Shown piece after piece: positions 26,143 through 34,688 of a DNA stretch of 64,000 nt. The position numbers and the translations under genes were made by a program. The notes under the pieces are model-generated. The model saw only the letters and a list, made by a program, of their open reading frames with translations, was not told the origin of the DNA and ran no database searches. Numbering within the stretch: position 1 is the first letter of the stretch; every line of letters begins with the position of its first letter. Source of the stretch: Bacillus pumilus (GTDB lineage: Bacteria; Bacillota; Bacilli; Bacillales; Bacillaceae); contig NZ_LT906438.1 in assembly GCF_900186955.1 (NCBI RefSeq), forward strand, positions 3,348,001 to 3,412,000, read 5' to 3'.

Positions 26143-27513
26143 TCACACCGTTTTTCCTTCTTCACCTGTGACGGCACGGTTCCTCTTTTTTAAATCTTCT
26201 TCAATTTCTTCAAGACTTTTCCCTTTCGTTTCAGCCACCATATATTTCACAAATAAGAAGGCACCTACGCCAATGACCGCATAAATGAGGAAGAGATTAC
26301 TGATACCCATCGCGCTAAGTAAAGTTGGGAATGTAAGCGAGATGATTAAATTCCCTGTATGAAGGAGGAAGGTAGAGACGCCCGTACCGATTCCTCGGAC
26401 ATGTACTGGGAACAGCTCAGGAAGCATCACCCAAACGACTGGACCCCAGCTGACAGCAAAGATGACGATGAAGAGTCCTAAACAAATAATGGTTGTCCAT
26501 CCTGCAGCTGTTGACCCCTCGAAAAATCGATTGACCACTGACAGGACAATTAAACTTAGGACCATGCCAGCATTCCCAAATAAGAGCAGCGCTTTACGCC
26601 CTACACGGTCAATGATTTTAATCGCCACAAACGTCATGACGACGTTCACTGCCCCAATTCCGACGGTTCCTAAAATGGCCGCTGAATTACCAAAGCCAAC
26701 ACTTGTGAATGTTTTTGGTGCATAGTAAATAATCGTATTGGTACCGATAAACTGCTGCAGAAAGGCAAGACCGACACCAGCGATTAATGCTGGGCGTACC
26801 CATGGCTCAAATAATTCCTTAAAACCGCCTTTTTCTTCACTTTCCGCCTGTTGAATGTCTGAAATTTCTTCTTCCACTTCTTGCTTACTCTTTCTGAGTT
26901 TAGATAATATCTCTTTCGCACGGTCTGCTTGTCCATGGACAAACAGCCAGCGGGGGCTTTCTGGCATAAACATAATCCCACATAATAAAAGCACAGAAGG
27001 CACGACCGCAATTCCAAGCATCAGGCGCCATGCCTCTGCATCCGCTAAAGCGTAATTCACAATATAGGCGAGAAGAATACCAAATGTGATCATGAGCTGG
27101 TTTAATGAGGACAGTGCACCTCTCGATTCCTTTGGAGCAAGTTCAGATAAATATAATGGAACAATCGTGGTCGAGCACCCGACAGCAAGTCCTAGCACAA
27201 TTCGGAATAAGACCATCACTTCCGTATTCGGAGCAAGGGCTGTACCAAATCCGCCGATAATAAATAAAATCGCTGCGGCGATGATGGCTTTTTTCCGCCC
27301 AAATTGATCTGTCAGCTTTCCAGAAAGAGAGGAACCGAGCATCGCTCCGATTAAAATTGAGCTGACAACAAGTCCCTCTGTAAATGCGTTTAACCCTAAA
27401 TCCTCTTTCATAAATAAGATGGCGCCAGAAATGACACCTGTATCATAGCCATATAAGGCGCCGCCAAGTGCGCCGAAAAAATAAAGCCATCCATTCCGAT
27501 TTTTCATGTTCAT
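26143..27513 (-). CDS. ywtG: MFS sugar:proton symporter
   Basis: A 456-residue transporter of the MFS sugar porter family (CsbC/AraE/XylE type) with 12 predicted membrane segments. Signatures seen are GYDTGVISGA (~22), DQFGRKKA (~70), PESPRWL (~185-191), the RVGRKA loop (~300) and a C-terminal ETKGKSLEEIEED. It takes up an unknown monosaccharide, probably with protons. In B. subtilis ywtG occupies the same place between gerB and ywtF. It is a single-gene unit with its own terminator, divergent from tagT. Confidence 0.88.
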   Translation of the reverse strand: MNMKNRNGWLYFFGALGGALYGYDTGVISGAILFMKEDLGLNAFTEGLVVSSILIGAMLGSSLSGKLTDQFGRKKAIIAAAILFIIGGFGTALAPNTEVMVLFRIVLGLAVGCSTTIVPLYLSELAPKESRGALSSLNQLMITFGILLAYIVNYALADAEAWRLMLGIAVVPSVLLLCGIMFMPESPRWLFVHGQADRAKEILSKLRKSKQEVEEEISDIQQAESEEKGGFKELFEPWVRPALIAGVGLAFLQQFIGTNTIIYYAPKTFTSVGFGNSAAILGTVGIGAVNVVMTFVAIKIIDRVGRKALLLFGNAGMVLSLIVLSVVNRFFEGSTAAGWTTIICLGLFIVIFAVSWGPVVWVMLPELFPVHVRGIGTGVSTFLLHTGNLIISLTFPTLLSAMGISNLFLIYAVIGVGAFLFVKYMVAETKGKSLEEIEEDLKKRNRAVTGEEGKTV

Positions 27514-27778
27514 AACCCCTCTTTTGTTCTGTATGTACTGGATGTTTCTCTATGGAAAATCATTTTCCTCACTTCCTGTCACTTCAAACATTTCGATGTT
27601 TAATGACAAATATATTTCATTTGCGTATCATTGAAACTTTTTACGATAAGGAAACGTCAATTAAGCGTTAGTGAAAAAAACATCGCACTATATCCCGTTT
27701 TAAGGTATATTTGTTTTAGTTTGTAAGCAAAAAGAAGGACATCTTTACTATAAAAATCATAGCGAGGGTTTAAAATAT

Positions 27779-28744
27779 ATGGATCAATCAAGAAGCAAAC
27801 GCAAAGGAAAAAAGCGTTTAAAACCATGGGTGAAAGTCACTCTATTTATAGTCGGTATCCTTTTACTGACAACCGCTTCTGTCACAGGCTATGCCTACTA
27901 TAAAGTGACAAGCGCTGCCAAAAAAGCACAAGTATCTTTAGATCGCGGCGCACAATCTGTCAAACGGATTGAAGCATTCGATCCTGGGAAAGACAGCTTT
28001 TCTGTCTTGCTGCTTGGTATTGACAGCAGACCGGGCGAAACAGTGAAACAAGCACGAAGCGATGCGATGGTCTTAGCAACCGTCAATCGTACAAATAAAA
28101 CCGTAAAATTATTAAGCATTCCAAGGGACTCATACGTGAATATTCCAGGGCATGGCTATGACAAAATTACACATGCACACGCATTTGGCGGTGCAGATTT
28201 AACCTTAAGTACAGTCGAAGATTTACTAGATATTCCGGTTGATTTTGTGATCCAAAGTAATTTCAAAGCATTTAAAGAGATCGTCAATGAACTAAACGGG
28301 GTCTCTATTAACGTCAAGGATGAATATGTGGTCAAACAGGTTCTAAAAGATACAAAGGGCAAGGTACAGCTTCAAACAGGAACCCATACACTAGACGGTG
28401 ATCAAGCTCTCGCATATGTGAGAACAAGAAAAGCAGATAGTGATTTAATGCGCGGGCAGCGTCAAATGGAAGTATTAAAAGCCATTTTTGATAAATCAAA
28501 ATCGTTAACATCTATTCCGTCATATGACAATATCATTGATACACTTGGTGATAATGTCGCGACCAACCTTTCAATGAAAGAGCTAGTCGGGCTTTTCCCG
28601 CTTCTGACGTCATTGAAATCGGTTGATACCATTCAGCTGAAAGGCTCTGATTACCAGCCAAACGGAGTTTATTATTACCAATTGGATCAAAACCAGCTAA
28701 ACGAAGTGAAGACTGAATTGAAGAAGCAGCTTGAATTATCATAA
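27779..28744 (+). CDS. tagT: LCP-family polyisoprenyl-teichoic acid--peptidoglycan transferase
   Basis: Transfers completed wall teichoic acid chains from the lipid carrier to MurNAc of peptidoglycan on the outer membrane face. A 321-residue protein with a basic cytoplasmic N-terminus (KRKGKKRLK), one membrane segment (~22-42) and an extracellular LytR-CpsA-Psr domain. Conserved Arg and Asp residues are in LLLGIDSRPG (~77), SDAMVLATV (~94) and SIPRDSYV (~114-121), and the lipid-binding C-terminal part has LAYVRTRK. This is ywtF of B. subtilis. GCGAGGG precedes the ATG. The repeat element follows its terminator. Confidence 0.9.
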   Translation: MDQSRSKRKGKKRLKPWVKVTLFIVGILLLTTASVTGYAYYKVTSAAKKAQVSLDRGAQSVKRIEAFDPGKDSFSVLLLGIDSRPGETVKQARSDAMVLATVNRTNKTVKLLSIPRDSYVNIPGHGYDKITHAHAFGGADLTLSTVEDLLDIPVDFVIQSNFKAFKEIVNELNGVSINVKDEYVVKQVLKDTKGKVQLQTGTHTLDGDQALAYVRTRKADSDLMRGQRQMEVLKAIFDKSKSLTSIPSYDNIIDTLGDNVATNLSMKELVGLFPLLTSLKSVDTIQLKGSDYQPNGVYYYQLDQNQLNEVKTELKKQLELS

Positions 28745-28748
28745 ACAG

Positions 28749-28773
28749 AAAGCGTCCCTAAGGGGCGCTTTTT
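28749..28773 (+). terminator. terminator of tagT (first of three near-identical copies)
   Basis: AAGCGTCCC pairs with GGGGCGCTT over CTAA-type loop, followed by Ts. The same hairpin recurs at 28949 and 29147, each time after one unit of the 170-bp element. Confidence 0.85.
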
Positions 28774-28777
28774 GATT

Positions 28778-28971
28778 GTTGACAAAGGGCTAAAATGGTT
28801 TTTATTTTAGCTCTTTGTCTTCTTTTCAGCGTGATAGAAAACCTTTGCACTCTAGGAAGGACGAGCACCGGAGCGGAGCGAATTTGACATTCGTGAGCAC
28901 CGGAGCGCAGACCTGACAACGAATGCGAGGGTTTGTCTACACGCTGAAAGCGTCACTAAGGGGCGCTTTTT
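28778..28971 (+). repeat. dispersed 170-bp structured element, copy A, with trailing terminator copy
   Basis: The core runs 28778-28947. It starts with a hairpin (GACAAAGGGCTAAAAT / ATTTTAGCTCTTTGTC), then TCTTCTTTTCAGCGTG. It ends with ...CACGCTGA, which pairs with CAGCGTG near the left side. Inside, AAACCTTTGCA can pair over 11 positions with TGCGAGGGTTT using G-U pairs, which points to a folded RNA. Two direct repeats of GAGCACCGGAGCG are in the middle. A second copy of the tagT terminator follows at 28948-28971. No open reading frame fits the element. Confidence 0.85.
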
Positions 28972-28975
28972 GATT

Positions 28976-29170
28976 GTTGACAAAGGGCTAAAATGGTTTT
29001 TATTTTAGCTCTTTGTCTTCTTTTCAGCGTGATAGAAAACCTTTGCACTCTAGGAAGGACGAGCACAGAAGCGGAGCGAATTTAATATTCGTGAGCATCG
29101 GCGTACAGGACTGACACCGAATGCGAGGGTTTGTCTACACGCTGAAAGCGTCCCTAAGGGGCGCTTTTTT
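28976..29170 (+). repeat. dispersed 170-bp structured element, copy B, with trailing terminator copy
   Basis: Tandem to copy A with a period of 198 bases; the core is 28976-29145, also 170 bases. Differences from copy A cluster in the apical part (AATTTAATATTC in place of AATTTGACATTC, GCATCGGCGTACAGG in place of GCACCGGAGCGCAG), while the closing stem strands are unchanged. A third copy of the tagT terminator ends it (29146-29170). The remainder of the gap up to the ywtE start at 29342 holds no evident gene. Confidence 0.85.
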
Positions 29171-29341
29171 ACTTGCTGACGATGATGCAGATTTTTCCCC
29201 TTTGGCTTATTTCCTTGATCATTCGATCATTTTTGTTTAGCCTTGATAGAGAGGAACAAGCATCGTATTGCTCATGAGAAGGAACGAAATCGTACATACT
29301 TTGAAGAGGCTATTGCATGCATGAAGGAGGATTTGACAGCG

Positions 29342-30223
29342 ATGAAAAAAATGATTGCGATTGATTTAGACGGTACACTTTTAAATACAAAAAGTGAAAT
29401 ATCTGCTCAAAACAGGGAGGCATTGATCCGCGCGAAGGAAGCGGGATATATTGTCACCATCTGTACAGGGCGGGCGACTTTTGACGTGAAGGAACTGCTT
29501 GGCGATTTGGACATCCCTATTATTGCAGCAAACGGCGGAACCGTTCATACAGAAGGTTACGAACTTTTCAGCCGTATCACACTTGACCAAGAAGCAGGAA
29601 AACGAGCGGCTCAGGCATTAGTAGAACGAAACATTTACTTTGAGGTTTACACGGACGATGCGCTCCTCTCTCCTTTTGATGGAAAAGAGAAGCTGAAAGC
29701 AGAATTTGATGTGATCAAAAGCGCGAATCCAAATGAAGATATAGCTGATTTATGGGAAGGGGCAATGACTCAATTCAAACAATTCGGCATCAAACCAGTG
29801 GATGATATTCGTCAGGTTTTTGAGTCAAATGAAGCGACCTATAAATTACTCTGCTTCTCGTTTGATATGAATAAACTACAGGAAGCACAAGATCTCCTCG
29901 CGGAAATGCCTGAGCTTTCATTGACCTCTTCTGGAAAACATATCATTGAGGTTCTTCCAAAAGAGTCTGGAAAAGGACATGCCCTCAAAAAGCTCGCAGC
30001 TCATTACTGCGTAGACCGCTCACATATTTATGCGATCGGCGACAGCCCCAACGATCTATCCATGTTTGAGGAAGCAGGCCACCGCATTGCAATGGGGAAT
30101 GCAGTCGATGTTATTAAAGAAAAGAGCACCTACATTACAAAAGGTAATCATGAAGACGGTGTTGCTTACTTTATTGATCTCCTTTTACAAAATCAATTCC
30201 ACGAAAAAAAGACGCTTGTCTGA
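29342..30223 (+). CDS. ywtE: HAD-superfamily (Cof-type) sugar phosphatase
   Basis: A 293-residue cytoplasmic phosphatase of the Cof/YwpJ group. Catalytic motif I is DLDGTLLN (~8-15), motif II is the Thr in TICTGR (~40), and the acidic motif IV is GDSPNDLSMFE (~230-240). The B. subtilis counterpart is reported as an FMN/sugar-phosphate phosphatase; the true substrate is uncertain. AAGGAGG lies 11 bases before the chosen ATG; the reading frame stays open upstream, but no ribosome binding site supports the longer form. It is followed by a terminator shared with pgdS. Confidence 0.85.
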   Translation: MKKMIAIDLDGTLLNTKSEISAQNREALIRAKEAGYIVTICTGRATFDVKELLGDLDIPIIAANGGTVHTEGYELFSRITLDQEAGKRAAQALVERNIYFEVYTDDALLSPFDGKEKLKAEFDVIKSANPNEDIADLWEGAMTQFKQFGIKPVDDIRQVFESNEATYKLLCFSFDMNKLQEAQDLLAEMPELSLTSSGKHIIEVLPKESGKGHALKKLAAHYCVDRSHIYAIGDSPNDLSMFEEAGHRIAMGNAVDVIKEKSTYITKGNHEDGVAYFIDLLLQNQFHEKKTLV

Positions 30224-30244
30224 TCAGCGCCTAGAGAGAAGTCT

Positions 30245-30277
30245 AAAAGTCCGATACGAACGTGGATCGGGCTTTTT
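30245..30277. terminator. bidirectional terminator between ywtE and pgdS
   Basis: GTCCGAT pairs with ATCGGGC over a ten-base loop, with AAAA on the left and TTTTT on the right. Confidence 0.8.
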
Positions 30278-30279
30278 CT

Positions 30280-31503
30280 TTATTTTTTAATTCGAACAGC
30301 CGTCTCATACTTATCCTTCCAGTACGTACTTGTTTTCATATTCGTAAGCACGACACCATTTGAGACGGTCATATGAATGACTTGATTTGATCCTGCATAA
30401 ATGGCCGGTATCAATGACGTTCCACTAAAGAAAACGAGATCTCCCGGCTTCAGCTCCGACCGTTTCACAGGCGTACCTGCCTTGACTTGACCTGACGCAT
30501 AACGAGGCAGCTCAATACCAAGCACTTCACGATACACATGCTGTGTGAACCCTGCTGTGTCAAAGCCTTGCTTTGGATTCGTCCCACCTTTGACATAAGG
30601 AACTTCTCCAATATACGTTGCGGCTTTTGAGACAATCGGGTCTTCTTTTGCTAATTTCAGCTCTGTTAATCGTTTCGCACCTGTCCATTTTTCGCGCCAA
30701 TACGATTCGGACAAATAAGAAATCGTGACACTTTCCGAACGGCTCGCATGAATAAAACGGTCGCCCCCAATATACATCCCTACATGAGAAATGCCTGGCT
30801 TATATGTGTTGCTGAAAAAGACAAAATCCCCAGGACGTATATCATCTAATGCTACTTTTTCTCCAACTATCCACTGCTGTTCAGCACTTCGAGGCAAATA
30901 AATCCCTAGTGATTTTTCAAATACATATTGTAAAAAGCCTGAACAATCAAAGCCAACTTTAGGGTCTGCTGCACCAAATACATAAGGAATACCTACATAT
31001 TTCATCGCATCTTTCACAAGGCGATTATCCGAGATTTCCGGTGTGCCGGGAAGTCGTTTGACTGCATAAAATCGGTCCGTCCAGTATTTGCTTTTGCTGA
31101 CGTTTGTTTTCACCACACCTTGACTAAGCGTGATGTGAATGACCTGATCGTTACCAGCGTAAAATCCTACATGTGTCGGGATATCCTTTGTTTCTTCAAG
31201 GCTTCGAAAATATACAAGGTCACCTGGCTGGGCTTTGTCCCATGATACCTTTTTTCCAATCTGATACTGATCGATTACCTTCCGCGGCAAATCAAAAGCG
31301 CCTGATGTCTTGTACACATATTGCGTAAACCCTGATGCGTCAAAGCCCGTTTTTGGATCGGTTCCTCCTTTATGATAAGGTGTTCCAATCAACTTTTCCG
31401 CTTGCTGCAAAGGAGACGCTGTTTGAGCAACTGCTTCTGATTGAGTCATGAACATCAGCCCTACGAGCGCGCACCCACCAATCACTATTCCTTTCCACTT
31501 CAT
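30280..31503 (-). CDS. pgdS: poly-gamma-glutamate hydrolase
   Basis: Secreted endo-type gamma-DL-glutamyl hydrolase that cuts poly-gamma-glutamate. A 407-residue protein with a signal peptide (~1-27) and three NlpC/P60 domains. Only the middle one keeps the catalytic Cys (GFDCSGF, ~185-191); the first has FDASG and the third FDTAG in its place. B. subtilis PgdS shows the same pattern (FDPSG, FDCSG, FDTAG), so this is a family trait, not decay. A sigma-D-type promoter lies upstream. It is next to pgsBCAE and transcribed in the same direction but from its own promoter, behind the pgs terminator. Confidence 0.92.
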   Translation of the reverse strand: MKWKGIVIGGCALVGLMFMTQSEAVAQTASPLQQAEKLIGTPYHKGGTDPKTGFDASGFTQYVYKTSGAFDLPRKVIDQYQIGKKVSWDKAQPGDLVYFRSLEETKDIPTHVGFYAGNDQVIHITLSQGVVKTNVSKSKYWTDRFYAVKRLPGTPEISDNRLVKDAMKYVGIPYVFGAADPKVGFDCSGFLQYVFEKSLGIYLPRSAEQQWIVGEKVALDDIRPGDFVFFSNTYKPGISHVGMYIGGDRFIHASRSESVTISYLSESYWREKWTGAKRLTELKLAKEDPIVSKAATYIGEVPYVKGGTNPKQGFDTAGFTQHVYREVLGIELPRYASGQVKAGTPVKRSELKPGDLVFFSGTSLIPAIYAGSNQVIHMTVSNGVVLTNMKTSTYWKDKYETAVRIKK

Positions 31504-31528
31504 GACCTTTCCCCTCCTTTCTTCTATA

Positions 31529-31554
31529 GTTTCGGCATGACACCTAACCTTTTA
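31529..31554 (-). promoter_or_regulatory. sigma-D-type promoter of pgdS
   Basis: Minus strand TAAA, 14 bases, GCCGAAAC; 4 of 4 and 6 of 8 matches to the sigma-D consensus. pgdS is sigma-D dependent in B. subtilis. Confidence 0.6.
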
Positions 31555-31568
31555 CACCTTTTTTCGAC

Positions 31569-31596
31569 AAAAAAGAGCACGCAATGCGTGCCCTCT
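31569..31596 (-). terminator. terminator of the pgs operon
   Basis: Minus strand GCACGC-ATT-GCGTGC inside an outer AGAG.../...CTCT pairing, followed by six Ts, just after pgsE. Confidence 0.8.
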
Positions 31597-31609
31597 ATGC
31601 TCGTTAGAG

Positions 31610-31780
31610 TTATTTACTTGCTTCCGTTTTTGACTGTTTTTGTTGTTCGATTTTCTGCATTTCAACCGAGATCTTTTGTTTTTCATGATCTGTGAGGCTG
31701 TCACTAAATTTAAAAGCAGACATAAAGACAAAGACTAAAATTAACGCAACAAACGGCCAGCTTGCTTTTAGAAATTTCAT
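31610..31780 (-). CDS. pgsE: small membrane protein of poly-gamma-glutamate synthesis
   Basis: A 56-residue protein with one N-terminal membrane segment (~9-24) and a charged C-terminal tail rich in Lys, Gln and Glu. Its ATG overlaps the pgsA stop codon (ATGA), the same arrangement as ywtC/pgsE in B. subtilis (55 residues). PgsE (also called CapE) supports polymer production; the exact role is not settled. It ends the operon directly before a terminator. Confidence 0.85.
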   Translation of the reverse strand: MKFLKASWPFVALILVFVFMSAFKFSDSLTDHEKQKISVEMQKIEQQKQSKTEASK

Positions 31781-32946
31781 TTCTTCTCTTTCCCTCCGTT
31801 TTCTTTTAAGTGTTTAACTTTATCAGCGTGATCTACTTCAAAGAAAATGTGTCCGTCTTTTTCTTTCCAATCCGCATTCGTACCATTTGTCAGCATACGG
31901 ATAATGGATTTTGATTCAAATGATCCTGCTTTAACCGGAGCAGGTGTTGCTTCTTTGATGTACATTGGGACCACTTCAAATGTCGCTTTTCCATCTTCAT
32001 TCAGATGATACTGAACAAGTGCAGAATCACGTGTTCTTGACCAGCCTTGGTCAAAAATAAAGTTTCCTAAGCTATAGAAGATCGCCGTGCCGTTATAGAC
32101 TTCCATTGGCTCAAGAACGTGCGGATGAGCACCGATAATGATATCAGCACCAGCCTTAGACATCGCTCTTGCCAATTCTCTTTGTCTATCGTTTACCTCA
32201 TTGTTGTACTCCTGTCCCCAGTGAGCATGAACAACGACGACATCTGCCTTTTCAGCAGCCTGCGAAATCATCGGAATAAAGATAGATGGGTCGGCTGGCA
32301 AGATACCCGCCTGGCGATTCGTTGCTTTAAAATCTTTCCCATACACATCTGTAAAACCAAGTGTAGCGATTTTGACACCATTTACTTCTTTATACGAAAT
32401 GTTCTGCTTCGCATCCTGAAGGTTAAGGCCTGCGCCTGTATAATCCATGTCAGCTTGTTTAAAGGCATCAATCGTTTTGTTCAGCCCTTTTTCACCATAG
32501 TCTGCCGCATGGTTATTCGCAAAGTTTAATACAGAGAAATTCAAATCCTTCAACGCTTTGACCGAATCCTCATCCGTTTTTAAATGAATATTCTTTTGCG
32601 CCGCTTGTTCCCGGTCTGATGCGACTGGATGCTCAAAGTTACCAGTCACATAATCTGACACATCAAAGTATGGCTTGGCATAGCGAAAGAGATGCTGTTT
32701 TCCATAGCGGTCGGTTACTTTCTCTACGTTTCTTCCAAACATAATGTCACCGACAAACGAAGCGGTCAGGATGTTTTCTGGATTCTTTTGTACAGTTGGC
32801 ACTTTTGCTTGCCCGATAAACGTAAATAGAAATGTACAAGCAATGACGATCGGTAAAGCAATCAGCACGTGTTTATTCGTTTTTTTCTTTTGGTTCTTTG
32901 TGATTTTCAGCAGCTTTTCCTGAAAGCTCAATTTTTTATTCATCAT
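31777..32946 (-). CDS. pgsA: poly-gamma-glutamate synthesis/export protein
   Basis: A membrane-anchored protein of about 389 residues with one N-terminal membrane segment (~27-47) and a metallophosphoesterase-like CapA domain outside. Motifs are FVGDIMFGR (~70), GNFEHP (~110), NFANNHAADYG (~145), HWGQEY (~230) and GAHPHVLEPME (~265). PgsA with PgsB and PgsC makes and exports poly-gamma-glutamate. Start: AAGGTG lies six bases before this ATG; the next codon is also ATG and gives the usual MNKK start, so either is possible. Confidence 0.9.
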   Translation of the reverse strand: MMNKKLSFQEKLLKITKNQKKKTNKHVLIALPIVIACTFLFTFIGQAKVPTVQKNPENILTASFVGDIMFGRNVEKVTDRYGKQHLFRYAKPYFDVSDYVTGNFEHPVASDREQAAQKNIHLKTDEDSVKALKDLNFSVLNFANNHAADYGEKGLNKTIDAFKQADMDYTGAGLNLQDAKQNISYKEVNGVKIATLGFTDVYGKDFKATNRQAGILPADPSIFIPMISQAAEKADVVVVHAHWGQEYNNEVNDRQRELARAMSKAGADIIIGAHPHVLEPMEVYNGTAIFYSLGNFIFDQGWSRTRDSALVQYHLNEDGKATFEVVPMYIKEATPAPVKAGSFESKSIIRMLTNGTNADWKEKDGHIFFEVDHADKVKHLKENGGKEKK

Positions 32947-32961
32947 TGGACACACCTTATC

Positions 32962-33411
32962 TTAAAATAGATAGTAAACATACATGATGGCAAATGTTGC
33001 ACCACTTAGAAGTAACGTGCTTCCAAGGGTCATCGTAAGACCTTGCTTTTGAATCGTATTTGCAATCAATCCAGGAACAATAATACCGATTCCGCGGAAT
33101 TCTGCTATTTCAAATGGGACCACTGGGTAGAAGAAATCAAAGACTAGCTTTAAGGCAATCCCTGTAATCAGCATTGCAGCAAACTTTCTGCGTCCGTATA
33201 AAATCATAAATTTCGATAGACCAAAGCGAACGATGACATACGTAAGCAAGCTGACAGATAAGACAACTAAAATGAAGACTGGCTGGTTAAATACAAGCGC
33301 CAGATAACCTGGGACAACAAGTCCAGCTGGTACGATTCCTGTTTTTTCTGCAAAGATTAAACTAAGTAGAACACCTAAAATTAACGAGATATAAAGATCT
33401 GATCCGAACAT
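32962..33411 (-). CDS. pgsC: poly-gamma-glutamate synthesis membrane protein
   Basis: A 149-residue integral membrane protein with about five membrane segments, equal in length to B. subtilis PgsC/CapC. Conserved features are SLIFAEKTGIVPAGLVVPGYLAL (~18-40) and GIGIIVPGLIANTIQKQG (~105-122), two copies of a PAG/VPG motif typical of the family. It forms the synthetase core with PgsB. It lies between pgsB and pgsA with short gaps. Confidence 0.93.
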   Translation of the reverse strand: MFGSDLYISLILGVLLSLIFAEKTGIVPAGLVVPGYLALVFNQPVFILVVLSVSLLTYVIVRFGLSKFMILYGRRKFAAMLITGIALKLVFDFFYPVVPFEIAEFRGIGIIVPGLIANTIQKQGLTMTLGSTLLLSGATFAIMYVYYLF

Positions 33412-33426
33412 TTTCTATATTTCCTC

Positions 33427-34608
33427 CTAGCTGACAAGCTGCTTAATTTTGTATTCTTGAATTTTTTCGATTAACGGTTCAGCGGCACCATGAATATTGC
33501 CGACTCCATAAACCACTCGATTATGAAGCTTTTTCTCAAGCATGTTCATAATTTCTTCTGTAGATTGATATTCAAGGTTGTGTAAGTGGTCAGCCGGAAT
33601 TTTTCCATCCTCATATGCCTTTACAATTGGATCTGTTGTTTCACCAATTAAGACGAGATCACTTGCTTCAATATAAGGAAGTACATCCTCCGCAAACTGG
33701 ATCGTTCGATCTACACGATCCGCACGGCAGTTCATGATAATAATCGGTTCATCTGTTGGATATCCAATTTCTTTCACACGCTTCCAAATGTTCAATGTAG
33801 ATGATGCGTCATTTGCCGCGAAACCATTTACAAAGTGTCCAGGTGTTTTCGCATCCATTAATGGAAGAATTCTCATTGCTCCTGGATCAGGTGGCGCATT
33901 TAACATTCCTCGGAATGCCGTATCTTCATCAATTCCTAATGCCTGTGCAACACCAAGTGCAAGTGAGGCATTATCTGGGAAGACCATGTACTCAAATTTC
34001 CGTAAATACTCATCAGAAATCTTGGAATTATCTGCAACAATGACTTCTGTATTGCGTTTTTTCGCAATCTCTTTAAAGAAATCCGTATATTCACTATCCG
34101 TAATAACCAAGTGTCCATTGTAAGGAATTGTCGCTGTAAAGGCTTCTGCTATTTCATCAAGTGTCGGCCCCATGACGTCCATATGATCTTCAAGAACGTT
34201 TACGATCACGCCAATATTCGCTTGAAGCAGCTCTTCCTGAAAGATGATTTGGTAATCTGGATTTACCGCCATACATTCACTGACGATGGCATTTGCTCCT
34301 CTTTCAACGGTTTCTCTCATAACTTCCTTCTGCTCACCGATATTCGGTCCTTGCGGTTTCCTTTTAATCGGTTTCTCCTCTGGCGTATCCCAATAAATCA
34401 TTCTTGCATCTGTTCCCGTTGTTTTGCCGACAGTTTTATAACCTGCCTCCATTAAGATACCGGTTGTCAATCTTGTAACGGTAGACTTTCCGCGAATACC
34501 ATTAATATTGACGCGCACCGGTAGGGCATCGATATTTTTCTGGTGACGCTTCTTTTCAATAAAGCCAATCCCTAACATGATGACACAGGCTATAACGATT
34601 AACCACAT
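33427..34608 (-). CDS. pgsB: poly-gamma-glutamate synthetase, ATP-dependent ligase subunit
   Basis: Amide ligase that uses ATP to add glutamate to the growing chain. The 393-residue protein has an N-terminal membrane segment (~2-17) and a Mur-ligase-like fold: P-loop GIRGKST at 37-43, EDHMDVMG (~135) and the family tail. AAGGAGATG precedes the ATG. First gene of pgsBCAE. In B. subtilis the operon needs DegU-P and SwrA; such sites cannot be confirmed here. A putative sigma-A promoter lies 53-80 bases upstream. Confidence 0.94.
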   Translation of the reverse strand: MWLIVIACVIMLGIGFIEKKRHQKNIDALPVRVNINGIRGKSTVTRLTTGILMEAGYKTVGKTTGTDARMIYWDTPEEKPIKRKPQGPNIGEQKEVMRETVERGANAIVSECMAVNPDYQIIFQEELLQANIGVIVNVLEDHMDVMGPTLDEIAEAFTATIPYNGHLVITDSEYTDFFKEIAKKRNTEVIVADNSKISDEYLRKFEYMVFPDNASLALGVAQALGIDEDTAFRGMLNAPPDPGAMRILPLMDAKTPGHFVNGFAANDASSTLNIWKRVKEIGYPTDEPIIIMNCRADRVDRTIQFAEDVLPYIEASDLVLIGETTDPIVKAYEDGKIPADHLHNLEYQSTEEIMNMLEKKLHNRVVYGVGNIHGAAEPLIEKIQEYKIKQLVS

Positions 34609-34660
34609 CGCTTATCTACATCTCCTTTTTTTATGAGTGTGATATGTAAATTCAATCAAC

Positions 34661-34688
34661 AGTATATAGGTTCAGCATAAAATCACAA
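34661..34688 (-). promoter_or_regulatory. putative pgsB promoter
   Basis: Minus strand TTGTGA, 16 bases, TATACT: 4 of 6 and 5 of 6 matches. A weak -35 would fit activator dependence (DegU/SwrA in B. subtilis). Confidence 0.45.

Noticed and set aside
28745..29170. CRISPR array or insertion sequence
   Set aside because: Only two units of 198 bases with no spacer pattern, no cas genes, no transposase frame and no terminal inverted repeats of the usual kind.
29243..29341. N-terminal extension of ywtE
   Set aside because: The extension has no family similarity and no ribosome binding site, while AAGGAGG stands before the internal ATG that gives the normal HAD start.
30280..31503. Loss of catalytic Cys in two PgdS domains as a sign of decay
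   Set aside because: B. subtilis PgdS shows the same replacement in the first and third domains, so it is normal for the family.
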